64,000 bases of DNA from Yersinia entomophaga (GCF_001656035.1 NZ_CP010029.1:358410-422409), one strand, 5' to 3'; positions 1 through 11,163 are shown, counted from the stretch's first letter. Program-made: numbers and translations. Notes: generated from the sequence alone by a model not told the origin.

Positions 1-243
1 ATGCCGTATGAAAAAGATTTCTGTGCCAGCTGTAACCGCCTGCGCGTATCGGCCATCGGCAATCTCCATTTATGTTTGTTCGGCGAGCAGGGGATTCCTC
101 TGCGGGATTTATTATCCGGCGATCTGCAACAGGACGAACTGAAAGAACGTATTCAAAGCGCGTTGCAAACCAAAAAACAGACTCATTTTCTGCATCAAGG
201 CAACAGCGGTATCACGCAGAATCTCTCTTTTATTGGCGGTTAA
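1..243 (+). CDS. moaA: GTP 3',8-cyclase MoaA, C-terminal part (cut by window edge)
   Basis: These are the last 80 codons of the radical-SAM enzyme that rearranges GTP in the first step of molybdenum cofactor synthesis. The visible part carries the C-terminal 4Fe-4S cluster cysteines (FCASCNRLR and, 14 residues on, LCLFGE) that bind the GTP substrate. It ends in the conserved Gly-Gly tail (FIGG), which is important for activity in the family. The true start lies upstream of the window, so the first ATG seen here is internal. It is followed 34 bp later by moaC, as in the E. coli moaABCDE operon. Confidence 0.95.
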   Translation: MPYEKDFCASCNRLRVSAIGNLHLCLFGEQGIPLRDLLSGDLQQDELKERIQSALQTKKQTHFLHQGNSGITQNLSFIGG

Positions 244-277
244 CGCGTTGGCGCATTGCGCTATATCAGGAGTATTT

Positions 278-757
278 ATGACCCAATTAACTCATATTAA
301 CGCCGCCGGCGAAGCCCATATGGTGGATGTTTCTGCCAAAGCCGAAACCGTGCGTGAAGCCCGCGCGGAGGCGTTTGTAGAAATGCAGGCCACGACGCTG
401 GCGATGATTATTGATGGTAGCCACCATAAAGGCGATGTGTTCGCCACGGCGCGCATTGCAGGTATTCAGGCGGCGAAGCGAACCTGGGAGTTGATTCCCC
501 TGTGTCACCCATTGATGCTGAGTAAGGTGGAAGTCAATTTGCAGGCTCAGCCAGAGCACAATCGAGTCCGAATCGAATCTTGCTGTCGTTTGACCGGTAA
601 AACCGGCGTAGAAATGGAAGCGTTGACGGCCGCTTCGGTCGCCGCATTAACCATCTACGATATGTGTAAAGCGGTGCAAAAAGACATGATTATCGGCCCT
701 GTGCGTCTGCTGGCGAAAAGCGGCGGGAAATCCGGTGATTTCGAGGTAACAGTATGA
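278..757 (+). CDS. moaC: cyclic pyranopterin monophosphate synthase MoaC
   Basis: MoaC converts the MoaA product 3',8-cyclo-7,8-dihydro-GTP into cyclic pyranopterin monophosphate. The protein is 159 aa, the usual family length. It shows the conserved MVDVSAK start region, the [19 protein letters not shown] segment, LIPLCHP, and the [20 protein letters not shown] and KSGG motifs that form the active site. The start at 278 is chosen over an upstream in-frame codon because TCAGGAG lies just ahead of it and the protein then aligns with E. coli MoaC. Its stop overlaps the moaD start by four bases (ATGA), indicating translational coupling. Confidence 0.97.
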   Translation: MTQLTHINAAGEAHMVDVSAKAETVREARAEAFVEMQATTLAMIIDGSHHKGDVFATARIAGIQAAKRTWELIPLCHPLMLSKVEVNLQAQPEHNRVRIESCCRLTGKTGVEMEALTAASVAALTIYDMCKAVQKDMIIGPVRLLAKSGGKSGDFEVTV

Positions 758-999
758 TTCAAATTCTCTTTTTTGCGCAGGTGCGCGAGCTGCTCGGCAC
801 CGAGAGTTTACAGCTGGTGGCGGAATATCCTACGGTGGAAGCGTTGCGCCAGGCTCTGTGTCAGCGTGGTGACCGCTGGCAACTGGCTTTGGACGAAGGA
901 AAATTGCTCACGGCGGTGAATCAATCGCTGGTCAGTTGGGATCATCCGCTGTCTGCTGGAGATGAAGTGGCCTTCTTCCCGCCGGTAACCGGAGGCTGA
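754..999 (+). CDS. moaD: molybdopterin synthase small (sulfur carrier) subunit MoaD
   Basis: MoaD is an 81-aa ubiquitin-fold sulfur carrier. Its C-terminal glycine is thiocarboxylated and donates sulfur to precursor Z in the MoaD2-MoaE2 molybdopterin synthase. The sequence ends in PPVTGG, the essential di-glycine tail, and has the typical beta-grasp length. It overlaps moaC by 4 bp and is followed after two bases by moaE, so the subunits are made together. Confidence 0.96.
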   Translation: MIQILFFAQVRELLGTESLQLVAEYPTVEALRQALCQRGDRWQLALDEGKLLTAVNQSLVSWDHPLSAGDEVAFFPPVTGG

Positions 1000-1001
1000 G
1001 G

Positions 1002-1454
1002 ATGGAAAATACTCGCATTCGCGTCGGCGCGGAGCCATTTAACGTCGGTGATGAATATCAATGGTTGGCTCAGTGTGGCGAGGACGGCGCCGTCGTGACT
1101 TTCACCGGCAAAGTGCGTAACCATAATTTGGGCGATAATGTTAGCGCGCTGACGCTAGAGCACTATCCGGGGATGACGGAAAAAGCGCTGGGAGAAATTA
1201 TCGCCGAAGCCCGTGAGCGCTGGCCGTTGCAGCGAGTTTCGGTGATTCATCGTGTGGGATCGCTGTATCCTGGCGAGGAAATTGTGTTCGTTGGCGTGAC
1301 CAGTGCTCACCGCAGTGTGGCCTTTGAATCAGCAGAGTTCATCATGGATTACCTGAAAACTCGCGCGCCATTCTGGAAGCGCGAAGCGACTCCCGCGGGT
1401 GAGCGCTGGGTCGAATCTCGCGATTCTGACCATGAAGCGGCCAAACGCTGGTAA
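1002..1454 (+). CDS. moaE: molybdopterin synthase catalytic subunit MoaE
   Basis: MoaE is the 150-aa large subunit of molybdopterin synthase and inserts two sulfurs from MoaD into cyclic pyranopterin monophosphate. Visible family features are DGAVVTFTGKVRNHN near the N-terminus, LEHYPGM, the HRVGSLYPGEEIVFVGVTSAHR core, and the catalytic-lysine region LKTRAPFWKRE. It is the last gene of the moa operon here. Confidence 0.96.
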   Translation: MENTRIRVGAEPFNVGDEYQWLAQCGEDGAVVTFTGKVRNHNLGDNVSALTLEHYPGMTEKALGEIIAEARERWPLQRVSVIHRVGSLYPGEEIVFVGVTSAHRSVAFESAEFIMDYLKTRAPFWKREATPAGERWVESRDSDHEAAKRW

Positions 1455-1584
1455 ACTCATGTAAATAATGCCCTAAAATGCCTATTTTAACTCCTAGGGG
1501 GCGGGCTGTTTTGTGGTAATCTTAGGACCAGGTGGGCCGTCAAGGACGGTCTGTATCATTGTTCACATGCAGAAGGTAATTACC

Positions 1585-2295
1585 ATGGGCCACTATCCAC
1601 GCTCTAATGGTTCGATTGTCGAACGTGCTAACACAGGCATTCAGGCATATATGGCGCAGGTATATGGCTGGATGACCTGTGGTCTGTTATTAACCGCCTT
1701 TGTGGCTTGGTATGCGGCGAATACGCCGGCTATCCTCCACTTTGTTTTCTCTAGCCAGATTACGTTCTTTGGCTTGATTATTGCTCAGCTTGGTCTGGTA
1801 TTTGTTATTTCCGGTATGGTTAACCGCCTGAGCGGCACCATGGCCACCAGCCTGTTTATGCTGTATTCAGCGCTTACCGGTTTAACGCTTTCCAGCATTT
1901 TGATCATGTATACCGGCGCTTCTATTGCTAGCACATTCATTATTTGTGCTGGGATGTTTGGTGCCATGAGCATTTACGGTTACACCACCAAACGTGATTT
2001 AAGCGGTATGGGCAGCATGCTGTTTATGGGGCTGATCGGTATCGTGTTGGCCTCACTGGTTAACATATGGCTGAAAAGCGACGCGTTAATGTGGGCCGTG
2101 ACTTACATCGGTGTTGTGGTGTTCGTTGGCTTAACCGCTTACGACACGCAGAAATTGAAAAATATGGGCGCTCAGTTGGACGCTAACGATAAAGACGGTT
2201 TCCGTAAGTATGCCATCGTTGGTGCGTTGACCCTGTATCTTGATTTCATCAACCTGTTCCTGATGTTACTGCGTATTTTCGGCAACCGTCGTTAA
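1585..2295 (+). CDS. ybhL: Bax inhibitor-1/YccA family inner-membrane protein YbhL
   Basis: This 236-aa polytopic membrane protein of the Bax inhibitor-1 family aligns along its length with E. coli YbhL (YMAQVYGWMTCGLLLTAF near the N-terminus, YTTKRDLSGMGSMLFMGLIG in the middle). About seven transmembrane segments are evident. The loop YDTQKLK carries the aspartate typical of the Ca2+-leak/pH-sensing site of the family, and the C-terminus is LRIFGNRR. An upstream in-frame start would add 24 residues, but AGAAGG just before 1585 and the homologue's start favour this ATG. The cellular role in bacteria is not established. It follows moaE by 130 bp and ends before a strong terminator. Confidence 0.93.
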   Translation: MGHYPRSNGSIVERANTGIQAYMAQVYGWMTCGLLLTAFVAWYAANTPAILHFVFSSQITFFGLIIAQLGLVFVISGMVNRLSGTMATSLFMLYSALTGLTLSSILIMYTGASIASTFIICAGMFGAMSIYGYTTKRDLSGMGSMLFMGLIGIVLASLVNIWLKSDALMWAVTYIGVVVFVGLTAYDTQKLKNMGAQLDANDKDGFRKYAIVGALTLYLDFINLFLMLLRIFGNRR

Positions 2296-2353
2296 TTTGG
2301 GTGATTGAGGGCAGCGTCAAAACCATTCATACGTTACGCTGTGATTGAAAGAC

Positions 2354-2386
2354 AAAAAGGCCACCTTATGAGGTGGCCTTTCTTTT
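2354..2386 (+). terminator. Rho-independent terminator after ybhL
   Basis: A perfect inverted repeat (AAAGGCCACCTT, loop ATG, AGGTGGCCTTT) is followed by a T-rich tail, between ybhL (+) and the convergent end of ybhR (-). Its A-run upstream and T-run downstream mean it could act in both directions. Confidence 0.9.
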
Positions 2387-2494
2387 GAATGACAACGGCG
2401 GTGATATTTTTTCGATGATTAGTGTTATCTATCAAATTGTAAATCAGAATAGTTCCGCTCTTTTCCCCTCATTTCAATAGCCACATCTTGCCCA

Positions 2495-3601
2495 TCAGGC
2501 AATTTTACGTCTGAACATCCCGTAAGCGGCGCTGCCCGTTGTCGCGGTAATCACCAATAAGGGCCACAGGCTGTGCCAGATAATATCGAAGCTGGCATCC
2601 TTCAGGTAAATCTGTTTGGTGATATCAGTAAAGTGGCGGATAGGATTAATCCAGGTGATGTTTTGTAGCCACACCGGCATATTTTCCACCGGCGATACAT
2701 AGCCGGAAAGTAGTATGGCAGGCATCATAAACACGAATACCCCGATAAATGCCTGTTGTTGAGTCGAGCACAGCGATGAGATCAGCAAGCCAAACCCGAC
2801 CAGCGATAGCCCGTAAATCAGCATGGTGCCGTAGAATAGTGCCAGCGACCCGGCAAAGGGAATTTGGTAGAAGAAAATGCCGATAAATAGCACAATTGAG
2901 GCCTGAAAAGTCGCGACAATCAGCGCTGGCACCGCTTTACCGATAAATATCTGCCAGGTGGTAAGCGGTGATACCAACAGCTGATCTAGCGTTCCCTGTT
3001 CCCGCTCACGTGCTACCGACAGCGAAGTTACTATCAGCACGCCGATGGTGGTAATCATCGCAATCAATGACGGAACCACAAACCATTTATAATCCAGATT
3101 CGGGTTATACCAATTTCGTACTACCAGTGCGCTGTTATTCGGTTTTATCTGTCCCTGCGTCAGCTCGTCCTGATAATTTTGAATTATTTGCTGAATATAA
3201 TTGGCCGCTATCTGGGCACTGTTGGAGTTACGTCCGTCCAGAACTAGCTGCAATGGCGTGGTGTGTCCGTTGGCTAAATCGGCGCTGAACTGCTCGGGAA
3301 AACGGATCAGTAATAGTGCGCGCTGGTTATCAATCGTTGGTTGGATTTCCTGCGGGCTATGGAGCAGCAAAACGTTAGAGAATGCCTTCGCCTTGGCGAA
3401 ACGCTGCGTCAGTTCAATTGATGCTTTTCCGCTGTCTTCGCTATAAATAGCGATGGTAGCATTAGTCACTTCTAGCGTGGCGGCGTAGGGGAACAGCACC
3501 ACCTGTAAAATAACCGGCATAATCAATATTGCCCGGGTTTGCGGCTCCCGCAGCAAAGACTGCAATTCTTTGATAATCAAAGTATAAAGACGATGAAACA
3601 T
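2495..3601 (-). CDS. ybhR: ABC transporter permease YbhR
   Basis: YbhR is a 368-aa ABC-2 type permease of the YbhGFSR efflux system, which in E. coli is linked to cefoperazone and chloramphenicol sensitivity and to Na+/Li+ export. It has one N-terminal transmembrane helix, a large periplasmic loop (roughly residues 45-170) and about five C-terminal helices. [18 protein letters not shown] is the ABC-2 membrane signature. A tandem ATG exists. The second (3601) sits five bases from GGAG and matches the E. coli start, so it is chosen. It lies 13 bp downstream of ybhS and is the last gene of the operon. Confidence 0.94.
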   Translation of the reverse strand: MFHRLYTLIIKELQSLLREPQTRAILIMPVILQVVLFPYAATLEVTNATIAIYSEDSGKASIELTQRFAKAKAFSNVLLLHSPQEIQPTIDNQRALLLIRFPEQFSADLANGHTTPLQLVLDGRNSNSAQIAANYIQQIIQNYQDELTQGQIKPNNSALVVRNWYNPNLDYKWFVVPSLIAMITTIGVLIVTSLSVAREREQGTLDQLLVSPLTTWQIFIGKAVPALIVATFQASIVLFIGIFFYQIPFAGSLALFYGTMLIYGLSLVGFGLLISSLCSTQQQAFIGVFVFMMPAILLSGYVSPVENMPVWLQNITWINPIRHFTDITKQIYLKDASFDIIWHSLWPLLVITATTGSAAYGMFRRKIA

Positions 3602-3614
3602 CATAGCTCCTTGC

Positions 3615-4790
3615 TCAGTCGAGTCGGCGTTGGGTTTTCCACGCCGTCAGGCCGATAAACACAATGGCCGAAGCGATCAGGAATAACAGGTTAATCCACA
3701 GCACTGTGCCGATATTTCCGGCTAAAAACAGGGTTTGCAGGCTGCTGACGAAGTAACGAGCGGGGATGATATAAGTCACGGCCCGGACTATCGCAGGCAT
3801 ACTATCGATCTCAAAAATAAAACCGGACAACATAATTGATGGCAGAAATGCCGCATTCAGCGCCACCATGGCTGCGTTAAACTGGTTGCGAGTCACGGTA
3901 GAAATCAGCAGCCCCATGCCTAAAGTGCTGGCCAGAAACAGGCTGGTCATGACGAATAAAATCCACAGAGAGCCGCGATAAGGCACCCCGAGGATAAATA
4001 CCGAGACCGCCATACACAGCACCATGGCGATCATACCGAGGAAGTAGTAGGGAATAAGCTTGGAAAGCAATAGCTCGCTACGCGTAACCTGCGTGGAGAG
4101 CAGGGCTTCCATGGTTCCGCGCTCCCATTCGCGGGCAATCACTAGCGAGGTCAAAATAGCCCCGATTACCGTCATAATAATGGTAATCGCACCGGGAATA
4201 ATAAAGTGCTGGCTAATTGCCGCTGGGTTAAACCAATAGCGCAACTGCACATCAATCAGTGGTGCGTTGGTTTGCCCTAGATTTTGCGATTGTTGTTGCT
4301 GCCAGATTTGCCAAATTCCTTGCGCATAACCTTGCACAAAGTTGGCCGTATTAGGCTCGCTGCCGTCGGTAATCACCTGAATTGGAGACGTATCTAATGG
4401 GCGATCCAGCCGTTGGGCAAAATCATTGGGAATAACGATCAGCCCGCGAATTTTCCCTGCTTGCATTGCCTGAATCAGCGCCTGACGGTTATCGCTGATT
4501 TGGGCGGCAATATAAGGCGAGCCGGTAAAGGCGTTGGCCAAATCCTGTGCCGGCTTGCTTTGCTGCTCCATCAAAATGCCGACATGTAGTTTGCTGGAAT
4601 CCAGATTGATACCGTAGCCGAATATAAAAAGCAGCATGATTGGGATGACAAAAGCGATCAGGCCACTACTGGGATCGCGTAAAATTTGTCGGGTTTCTTT
4701 GCGGCACAACGCTCGCAGGCGTCGCCAGGAAAAACCGGTATCCTGATAGGTTTCGCTGTTATCTATCGGAGCGGCAGGGTGCTCAGACAT
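3615..4790 (-). CDS. ybhS: ABC transporter permease YbhS
   Basis: YbhS is a 391-aa ABC-2 family permease, the partner of YbhR in the efflux complex powered by YbhF. The topology matches: one N-terminal helix after a ~35-aa cytoplasmic stretch, a long periplasmic domain, then five or six helices starting at [20 protein letters not shown]. The ABC-2 motif is [20 protein letters not shown]. Its start overlaps the end of ybhF by eight bases and uses a GGAG Shine-Dalgarno inside ybhF, so translation is coupled. Confidence 0.95.
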   Translation of the reverse strand: MSEHPAAPIDNSETYQDTGFSWRRLRALCRKETRQILRDPSSGLIAFVIPIMLLFIFGYGINLDSSKLHVGILMEQQSKPAQDLANAFTGSPYIAAQISDNRQALIQAMQAGKIRGLIVIPNDFAQRLDRPLDTSPIQVITDGSEPNTANFVQGYAQGIWQIWQQQQSQNLGQTNAPLIDVQLRYWFNPAAISQHFIIPGAITIIMTVIGAILTSLVIAREWERGTMEALLSTQVTRSELLLSKLIPYYFLGMIAMVLCMAVSVFILGVPYRGSLWILFVMTSLFLASTLGMGLLISTVTRNQFNAAMVALNAAFLPSIMLSGFIFEIDSMPAIVRAVTYIIPARYFVSSLQTLFLAGNIGTVLWINLLFLIASAIVFIGLTAWKTQRRLD

Positions 4791-6525
4791 GGCTCTGCTC
4801 CTTATCGTAGTTTTGTACTAACTCGATAAATGCCTGTTCCATGGAAGGATTAGGGTTATCGTCGCGGGCGACCTGCTGTTTCAGCTCATCTGGCGTTCCG
4901 GCGGCGATGATTTTCCCACGATAAACCAGACCGATACGATCGCAATATTCTGCTTCATCCATAAAGTGCGTGGTGACCATGACGGTGACGCCTTTGTCAA
5001 CCATGCCATTGATATGTAACCAGAATTCGCGGCGAGTCAGAGGGTCGACCCCGGACGTGGGTTCGTCCAGAAACAGAATGTCTGGTTCATGCATCAGTGC
5101 GCAAGCCAGTGCCAAACGCTGTTTAAACCCTAGCGGCAGAGAATCCGGCGTTTGATTGAGAATCGACGTAAAGTTAAAGGCTTCGGTCATATCACGGATT
5201 TTATCCCGCTGTACCTTGCCTTGCAGGCCATAAACACCGGAGAAAAACTTCAGATTCTGCGCGACGGTCAGGTTGCCATACAGCGAGAATTTTTGTGCCA
5301 TATAGCCCAAATGCTGGCGTGCCTTGCCTGAACTGGTTTTCAAATCCATGCCCAGTACCAGCGCTTTACCTTCACTGGGAACCAATAGCCCACACATCAT
5401 TTTAAATGTTGTAGATTTCCCCGCCCCGTTAGGGCCGAGCAGCCCAAAGATTTCACCGCGTTTTACCTGAAAATCAACGTGATCTGTTGCGGCAAAATCG
5501 CCAAATTTTTTCGTCAGCCTCTGAGCTTCAATCACGGTTTCAGTGTGATCGCCGCTGACCGTCGGCATGATTTTCGCTAAAGCGGATTCACTTTCTGGCC
5601 CACCGCCGAGCAGATCGATAAAAGCATCTTCAAAGCGCGGATCGGCCTCTTGAATCTCAGTGGTTGGCTGGTTTAACTGCTGCAAGAGCTGTTGGCGATC
5701 GGCATCGGGTTTAAGAATCAAACGGACATATTTACCCTGAATGACTCCGTCGCTGACCAGCGGTAGCGTTAATGCCCGCTGTAAAAGTTTTCGGTTAGTG
5801 CCGTTTTGCGCTGACAGCAGAATAGTGCGGCCGCTCATACGTTGGGTAAGATCTTGAGGCGCACCGCTGTATAGCAATTTACCTTCGTTAAGCAGTAGCA
5901 CCTCACGGCACTGTTCGGCTTCATCCAGATAGGAGGTACTCCAGAGAATCAGCATGCCGTCACTGGCCAGTTCGTGCACCATGCGCCACAGTTCTCGGCG
6001 GGAAATAGGATCAACCCCCACGCCCGGTTCATCCAGCAGTAAAACCTGAGGTTGGCCGACCAAAGTACAGGCTAAACCGAGTTTTTGCTTCATCCCTCCG
6101 GACAGTTTTCCGGCTAATCGATCGGTAAAGCGCGTCAGATCGGTAAAGCTGAGTAGACGATCAAAAGTCTGACGTCGTTGCTCGCCGGTGACACCGCGCA
6201 GGTCGGCGTACAGCGTCAGGTTCTCCATCACCGTCAAATCTTCGTATAACCCGAATTTTTGCGGCATATAACCAAGAATTGAATGCAACTGGCGATCGTT
6301 TTTAATTGGGTCCAGACCTACCACTGAAAGCTGGCCACTGCCGGGTTTCAACAGTCCGGCTAGCATTCTCAGCAGAGTGGTTTTCCCTGCGCCATCCGGG
6401 CCTACCAATCCGGTAACTGCACCGCTGCGTATTTCCGTGGTTAAACTGGCCACGGCCGGATGATCCAGTCCAGGGAAGGTTTTCTCTACCCCATCCAGAG
6501 TAATCAAATGCTGTACTTCAGCCAT
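4783..6525 (-). CDS. ybhF: dual ATP-binding ABC protein YbhF
   Basis: YbhF is a 580-aa protein with two complete nucleotide-binding domains in tandem. The first NBD (about 1-300) has Walker [10 protein letters not shown], signature LSGGMKQ and Walker [12 protein letters not shown]. The second (about 330-570) has Walker [10 protein letters not shown], signature LPLGFKQRL and Walker [12 protein letters not shown], followed by a TTHFMDEAE switch segment. The second signature lacks the canonical LSGGQ, as in the E. coli protein, so the two sites may not be equal. It powers the YbhS/YbhR permease. It lies between ybhG and ybhS in one operon. Confidence 0.95.
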   Translation of the reverse strand: MAEVQHLITLDGVEKTFPGLDHPAVASLTTEIRSGAVTGLVGPDGAGKTTLLRMLAGLLKPGSGQLSVVGLDPIKNDRQLHSILGYMPQKFGLYEDLTVMENLTLYADLRGVTGEQRRQTFDRLLSFTDLTRFTDRLAGKLSGGMKQKLGLACTLVGQPQVLLLDEPGVGVDPISRRELWRMVHELASDGMLILWSTSYLDEAEQCREVLLLNEGKLLYSGAPQDLTQRMSGRTILLSAQNGTNRKLLQRALTLPLVSDGVIQGKYVRLILKPDADRQQLLQQLNQPTTEIQEADPRFEDAFIDLLGGGPESESALAKIMPTVSGDHTETVIEAQRLTKKFGDFAATDHVDFQVKRGEIFGLLGPNGAGKSTTFKMMCGLLVPSEGKALVLGMDLKTSSGKARQHLGYMAQKFSLYGNLTVAQNLKFFSGVYGLQGKVQRDKIRDMTEAFNFTSILNQTPDSLPLGFKQRLALACALMHEPDILFLDEPTSGVDPLTRREFWLHINGMVDKGVTVMVTTHFMDEAEYCDRIGLVYRGKIIAAGTPDELKQQVARDDNPNPSMEQAFIELVQNYDKEQSHV

Positions 6526-6540
6526 GACAATGCCTCTCGA

Positions 6541-7527
6541 TTAAGGTTGTGAGAAGCGAATAGTCACCGGCATACCCTGACGCAATTCTTCATCGGCATC
6601 GGTAACAATAATGCGCAGGCGATAGACCAGATCGGTGCGTAAATCGGGCGTTTCAACGGTTTTCGGGGTGAATTCCGCGGTTGGAGAAACGAAACCTATC
6701 TTACCGTGATACGGCTTATTGGGCCGGCTGTCGGTATACACTTCGATTTCCGCGCCCGGTATTGCCTGACCTAAATGGCGCTCATCCACATAGGCGCGAA
6801 TCCAGACCGGAGTGGTTAACGACAGGGTGAATACGGTGTTGCTGGCAGACAAAATGGTGCCCGGTTCAACGGCCCGGGTCAAAATAGTCCCGGCAGAAGG
6901 TGAGGTTAGCGTGGTGTCATGCAGGTTTAATTGAGCCTGCGCCAGTTCAGCTTCCGCCTGTGCGACATTGGCTTCAGCCTGAGCAATTTCCTGCGGGCGA
7001 TTGCCGCTCAGGAATTGGGCCAGTTTATCTTTGGCCGCTTGCAGCGCAGCCTGCGCCTGATTACGTGACGTACGCGCATCTTCCAACTCGTTAGCGGAGG
7101 TGGCTTTTCTTGACCACAAACCCTGCTGACGTTTTAAATAGCTATCGGCGTAGTTAAAGGCTGCTACTTTTTGCGCCATTTCGGATTTTACCTGTGCGAT
7201 TTCCTCCGCTCGATAACCGGCTTTCAACAGCGCGAGCTGCGCTTGCGCGCTGGCAAGATTAGCCTTCGCCTGATTTAACGCATTGTTATACGGGCCCTCA
7301 TCCAACTGACCAAGACGTTGACCCGGCTGGATTTTATCGCCTTCATCGACATCCAGTGAGGCCAGACGACCGCCGACACGGAAGCCCAGATTCACCGTGC
7401 GAATATCAACGTTGCCATACAGAGTGAGCGTTCCATTTTGCTGTTGGCGATAGTAGCTCCATCCATATAGTGCCGCCGCAATGACGGCGATAACGACGAC
7501 TATCACTGCAATACTCTTGCGATTCAT
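6541..7527 (-). CDS. ybhG: HlyD-type periplasmic adaptor (membrane fusion protein) YbhG
   Basis: YbhG is a 328-aa membrane fusion protein with one N-terminal membrane anchor, a lipoyl/barrel-sandwich half, a long alpha-helical hairpin rich in Ala/Gln (about residues 75-200) and a beta-barrel domain. It aligns closely with E. coli YbhG ([21 protein letters not shown] near the start; [29 protein letters not shown] near the end). An earlier in-frame start is possible, but GGTAGGGA precedes the ATG at 7527. It would connect the YbhFSR pump with an outer-membrane channel; none is encoded nearby. It lies 15 bp upstream of ybhF. Confidence 0.94.
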   Translation of the reverse strand: MNRKSIAVIVVVIAVIAAALYGWSYYRQQQNGTLTLYGNVDIRTVNLGFRVGGRLASLDVDEGDKIQPGQRLGQLDEGPYNNALNQAKANLASAQAQLALLKAGYRAEEIAQVKSEMAQKVAAFNYADSYLKRQQGLWSRKATSANELEDARTSRNQAQAALQAAKDKLAQFLSGNRPQEIAQAEANVAQAEAELAQAQLNLHDTTLTSPSAGTILTRAVEPGTILSASNTVFTLSLTTPVWIRAYVDERHLGQAIPGAEIEVYTDSRPNKPYHGKIGFVSPTAEFTPKTVETPDLRTDLVYRLRIIVTDADEELRQGMPVTIRFSQP

Positions 7528-7553
7528 AACATTCCCTACCTGCAAACATGTAA

Positions 7554-8246
7554 TTATTGCTGCGCCGCCTGATGCCGCAGCCCGTTGAGAAGAAGGTCGA
7601 TATGTTCGATAAGCACCTGATTTATTAACTTATTTTCGGCATTGCCAATGTCGTTCCAACCCGCCTGATAGCGTATGGTTTCCCGCGCCATGCGAAATGC
7701 CAATACTTCGCCCAATAATGCATGGGTATGAATGATGGTTTTGGTAGCAAGAGCGTCAGCGCCAATGTAATTCGCCAACAATAAATTAAGTTTATGGTGT
7801 AGTGGGGCAATCGCCTGTTGATGAATCAATGGATAGGCTTCGGTAGGGGAAAGCTGTTCCCGAGCCATAATTTTGCTCAGATTAATGGTTTCCGGCTGAG
7901 TCATTAAATGGCTGAATTGCAGCACACCCTGTCGCACATAATGTAACTGTCGTTCAGCGCATTGCTCGGATGGCGGCGTTTGCAAAAACTGGTCAATTTC
8001 GGCCGCCAGAGGCACGAAAGCCTGACGAATAAAATCCGCAATCTGCTGCGCTACCGCCAGATAGAGTTTTTCTTTGGAACCAAAGTAGTAGGTAATAGCA
8101 GCAATATTTTGGTCTGCTCGCTGGGCAATATCGCGAGTGGTCGCTCCTTTCAAACCCAATTCCCCAAACAGCTCGGTGGCGGCGCGCAGTAACTGTTGCC
8201 GTGCCTGTTCACCGCGCAACGTTACCGGAACGTTGGAATGGGGCAT
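7554..8246 (-). CDS. cecR: TetR-family regulator CecR (YbhH)
   Basis: CecR is a 230-aa TetR regulator. The N-terminal helix-turn-helix (about residues 12-60) reads [19 protein letters not shown], then the recognition helix region and [13 protein letters not shown]. The C-terminal ligand domain matches the DUF1956 type. In E. coli CecR represses its own ybh efflux operon and rhlE. The same divergent arrangement is kept here, with a palindrome in the spacer (8318-8329). The start is supported by GGGAG eight bases upstream. It is the first gene of the cecR-ybhGFSR operon. Confidence 0.92.
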   Translation of the reverse strand: MPHSNVPVTLRGEQARQQLLRAATELFGELGLKGATTRDIAQRADQNIAAITYYFGSKEKLYLAVAQQIADFIRQAFVPLAAEIDQFLQTPPSEQCAERQLHYVRQGVLQFSHLMTQPETINLSKIMAREQLSPTEAYPLIHQQAIAPLHHKLNLLLANYIGADALATKTIIHTHALLGEVLAFRMARETIRYQAGWNDIGNAENKLINQVLIEHIDLLLNGLRHQAAQQ

Positions 8247-8317
8247 GATAAAGTCTCCCTTATGGATAGAATGAATTTACGCTAAAGCCTTATGGTTAGG
8301 CTGGAAATAAATTAATC

Positions 8318-8329
8318 AATCATATGATT
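8318..8329. promoter_or_regulatory. candidate CecR operator palindrome
   Basis: AATCATATGATT is a perfect 12-bp palindrome 72 bp upstream of the cecR start, within the 363-bp divergent spacer between cecR and rhlE. TetR regulators usually bind such dyads next to their own gene. Binding is inferred from position and symmetry only. Confidence 0.5.
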
Positions 8330-8465
8330 AACTTTAGGCCATAAGTATAGGCCTGTAAAGATGGGGAATAGGAAAGGATCTTTGACTGGCGTAAGGCAAT
8401 TTTTCTACAGTTTTTACCTATAAATTCATCTGATTGTTTAAATATCTCATGTTTTCACAAAAATC

Positions 8466-8474
8466 TGATATAAT
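8466..8474 (+). promoter_or_regulatory. candidate extended -10 promoter of rhlE
   Basis: TGATATAAT is an extended -10 element (TGnTATAAT). No good -35 lies 17 bp upstream, which is typical of extended -10 promoters. Transcription from here would give a 5' leader of about 130 nt. The leader contains TGCAGTTT and a complementary AAACTGCA, so it may fold before the start codon. Confidence 0.5.
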
Positions 8475-8609
8475 CCGCCTCAATGGTGCACTGCAGTTTG
8501 TGCCAATCCTCGTGGTAAAGCCTCATTTAATACCTCGTCTGATCATCTTCCCTTGAAACTGCACCTGACTGAATTGTTAGGATGGGGAAGATCTGGAGTT
8601 TCTCGTAAT

Positions 8610-9965
8610 ATGTCATTTGATACTCTCGGCTTAAACGCCGATATCCTGCGTGCAATTGAAGAGCAGGGCTACCTCGTGCCGACGCCAATTCAGCGTCAGG
8701 CGATCCCTGTAGTGCTGCAAGGCCGTGATTTAATGGCCAGCGCTCAAACCGGTACTGGTAAAACCGCTGGTTTCACCTTGCCGCTGTTGCAAATGCTCAA
8801 TGATACCGCGCAGCCGATCAAAGGCCGCCGTCCGGTACGTGCCCTGATTTTAACCCCAACGCGTGAACTGGCTGCACAAATCGGCGAAAACGTCGAACAG
8901 TACAGCAAGTACCTTAAATTACGTTCGCTGGTGGTCTTTGGCGGTGTGAGCATTAACCCGCAGATGATGAAATTGCGCGGAGGCGTCGATATTCTGGTCG
9001 CTACTCCGGGCCGTTTACTGGATCTGGAACATCAGAACGCGGTTGATTTGTCTAAAATCGAAATTTTGGTGCTGGATGAAGCCGACCGTATGCTGGATAT
9101 GGGCTTTATTCACGATATTCGTCGCGTGTTGGCTAAATTGCCTGCAAAACGCCAGAACCTGCTGTTCTCTGCGACCTTCTCCGACGAAATCAAAGGGCTG
9201 GCCAGTAAATTGCTGCACAACCCAGCTTCCGTTGAAGTGGCGCGTCGTAACACTGCCTCTGAGCAAATCACCCAAAGCGTTCATTTTGTGGATAAAAACC
9301 GCAAGCGGGAACTGCTTTCTCAGATGATTGGCAGCCAGGATTGGCAGCAGGTATTGGTGTTCACCCGAACCAAACACGGTGCTAACCATTTGGCAGAACA
9401 ATTGAATAAAGACGGCATTACTGCCGCCGCTATTCATGGTAATAAGAGTCAAGGCGCTCGTACTCGCGCGCTGGCCGACTTTAAAGACGGTAAAATCCGC
9501 GTATTAGTAGCGACTGATATCGCCGCTCGTGGCTTGGATATCGATCAGTTACCGCACGTTGTTAACTATGAGCTGCCAAACGTACCGGAAGACTACGTGC
9601 ACCGTATTGGTCGTACAGGCCGCGCGGAACGTACCGGTGAAGCGATCTCTCTGGTTTGCGTCGATGAGCATAAACTGCTGCGTGATATCGAGCGTCTGCT
9701 GAAACGTGAAATTCCACGTATCGCACTTGAAGGCTACGAGCCGGACCCAAGCATCAGAGCTGAGCCGATCCAAAACGGTCGTCAGGGACGCGGTGCTTCC
9801 CGTCCTGGTATGGGCCGTGGCAGTGCCACCCGCTCACAGGGCGGTGCAGTTGCCGGCCGTGGTGATAGCCGCGGCAACAGCAGCAAACCTCGCAGTCAGG
9901 GTGACGGTCAGCGCCGTTCAGCGCCACCTTCATCACGTCCGGGCAGCCGTAAACCGGGCGAGTAA
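8610..9965 (+). CDS. rhlE: ATP-dependent RNA helicase RhlE
   Basis: RhlE is a 451-aa DEAD-box helicase involved in rRNA/ribosome maturation and mRNA turnover. All core motifs are visible: Q-motif ([10 protein letters not shown]), Walker [25 protein letters not shown], and the helicase C-terminal [11 protein letters not shown]. The tail (from about residue 385) is a low-complexity RG/GRGS-rich extension likely to bind RNA. An upstream in-frame start adds 19 residues with no homology, while GGAG precedes the ATG at 8610 and the start then matches E. coli. It is divergent from cecR, whose E. coli homologue represses it. Confidence 0.96.
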   Translation: MSFDTLGLNADILRAIEEQGYLVPTPIQRQAIPVVLQGRDLMASAQTGTGKTAGFTLPLLQMLNDTAQPIKGRRPVRALILTPTRELAAQIGENVEQYSKYLKLRSLVVFGGVSINPQMMKLRGGVDILVATPGRLLDLEHQNAVDLSKIEILVLDEADRMLDMGFIHDIRRVLAKLPAKRQNLLFSATFSDEIKGLASKLLHNPASVEVARRNTASEQITQSVHFVDKNRKRELLSQMIGSQDWQQVLVFTRTKHGANHLAEQLNKDGITAAAIHGNKSQGARTRALADFKDGKIRVLVATDIAARGLDIDQLPHVVNYELPNVPEDYVHRIGRTGRAERTGEAISLVCVDEHKLLRDIERLLKREIPRIALEGYEPDPSIRAEPIQNGRQGRGASRPGMGRGSATRSQGGAVAGRGDSRGNSSKPRSQGDGQRRSAPPSSRPGSRKPGE

Positions 9966-9983
9966 ATCGTTCGAGCTTAGGGA

Positions 9984-10012
9984 AAACCGCTCATTGCCGA
10001 GCGGTTTTTTTT
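9984..10012 (+). terminator. Rho-independent terminator after rhlE
   Basis: The stem AAACCGCTC / GAGCGGTTT with a six-base loop runs into eight Ts, 18 bp after the rhlE stop. Confidence 0.93.
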
Positions 10013-10156
10013 GTCCTAAATTCGGCTATTCCGGGCTAAATTCGCGTTATTTCTTGTCTTGTCGCAAGGTTCGCTCGTATCATTGCCGGTCTTTTTTAGG
10101 GGGTATTTTGATGCAGATATTCCCACCTTATTTTTCAGCAGGCAGGTAATCAGGTC

Positions 10157-11086
10157 ATGCGGGTACTTTTGGCACCGATGGAAGGCGTTCTGGATTCACT
10201 GGTTCGCGAATTATTAAGCGAAGTGAATGATTACGATCTCTGTATCACCGAGTTTTTGCGGGTGGTCGATCAGTTGCTGCCAGCCAAATCCTTCTATCGT
10301 TCATGCCCTGAGTTGCATCATCAAAGCCGCACTCCGTCTGGCACATTAGTTCGTATTCAATTATTAGGCCAATACCCAGAATGGCTGGCTGAAAATGCCG
10401 CACGCGCGGTCGAACTCGGTTCCTACGGCGTGGATCTGAACTGCGGTTGCCCGTCAAAGCTGGTCAACGGTAGCGGCGGTGGGGCGACTTTACTGAAAGA
10501 TCCTGAGCTGATTTATCAAGGGGCTAAAGCGATGCGCGAAGCGGTGCCCGCTCATTTACCTGTGACGGTAAAAATCCGTTTAGGTTGGGACTCGAGCGAT
10601 CGTCAGTTCGAAATTGCCGATGCTGTACAGCAGGCTGGAGCCACTGAACTGGCGGTTCATGGGCGAACCAAAGAAGAGGGCTATCAGGCCGATCGTATTA
10701 ACTGGCAGGCGATAGGTGATATACGTCGCAGGCTCACTATTCCTGTTATTGCTAACGGCGAAATCTGGGATTACGCCAGCGCGCAGGAATGTATCAAAGT
10801 GACCGGCTGTGACGCGGTGATGCTAGGGCGCGGCGCGTTAAATGTCCCGAACCTGAGTCGGGTGGTGAAATATAACGAACCTCGAATGCCTTGGCCCGAG
10901 GTGGTGAAGCTGCTGCAAAAATATGTTCATCTGGAAAAGCAGGGTGACACCGGTCTGTACCACGTAGCCCGAATTAAGCAGTGGCTAGGATATTTACGTA
11001 AAGAATATGACGAAGCTACCGAGCTATTTACTGAAATTCGCGCGCTGAAAACCTCGCAGGACATCGCGCAAGCTATATGCCGTTAA
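10157..11086 (+). CDS. dusC: tRNA-dihydrouridine(16) synthase DusC
   Basis: DusC is a 309-aa FMN-dependent enzyme that reduces uridine 16 in the tRNA D-loop. It begins with the family start LLAPMEGV and has the ITEFLRV segment. The active site is [17 protein letters not shown], whose second cysteine is the proton donor. [15 protein letters not shown] and VIANGEIWD are FMN-binding loops, and VMLGRGAL is the phosphate-binding segment. The C-terminal helical domain binds tRNA. The ATG at 10157 follows CAGG and matches the E. coli start. It stands alone between two gene blocks on the opposite strand. Confidence 0.96.
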   Translation: MRVLLAPMEGVLDSLVRELLSEVNDYDLCITEFLRVVDQLLPAKSFYRSCPELHHQSRTPSGTLVRIQLLGQYPEWLAENAARAVELGSYGVDLNCGCPSKLVNGSGGGATLLKDPELIYQGAKAMREAVPAHLPVTVKIRLGWDSSDRQFEIADAVQQAGATELAVHGRTKEEGYQADRINWQAIGDIRRRLTIPVIANGEIWDYASAQECIKVTGCDAVMLGRGALNVPNLSRVVKYNEPRMPWPEVVKLLQKYVHLEKQGDTGLYHVARIKQWLGYLRKEYDEATELFTEIRALKTSQDIAQAICR

Positions 11087-11163
11087 CGGATTTTTGCTAA
11101 CGGCATAACATTGACCCGAACAAAACCCCTGCTACGTGAAACGCCTCCTTCCAGCAAACAATA

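Noticed and set aside
9015..9452. 145-aa ORF antisense to rhlE
   Set aside because: It lies wholly inside rhlE on the other strand, with no family features; a shadow of the conserved helicase frame.
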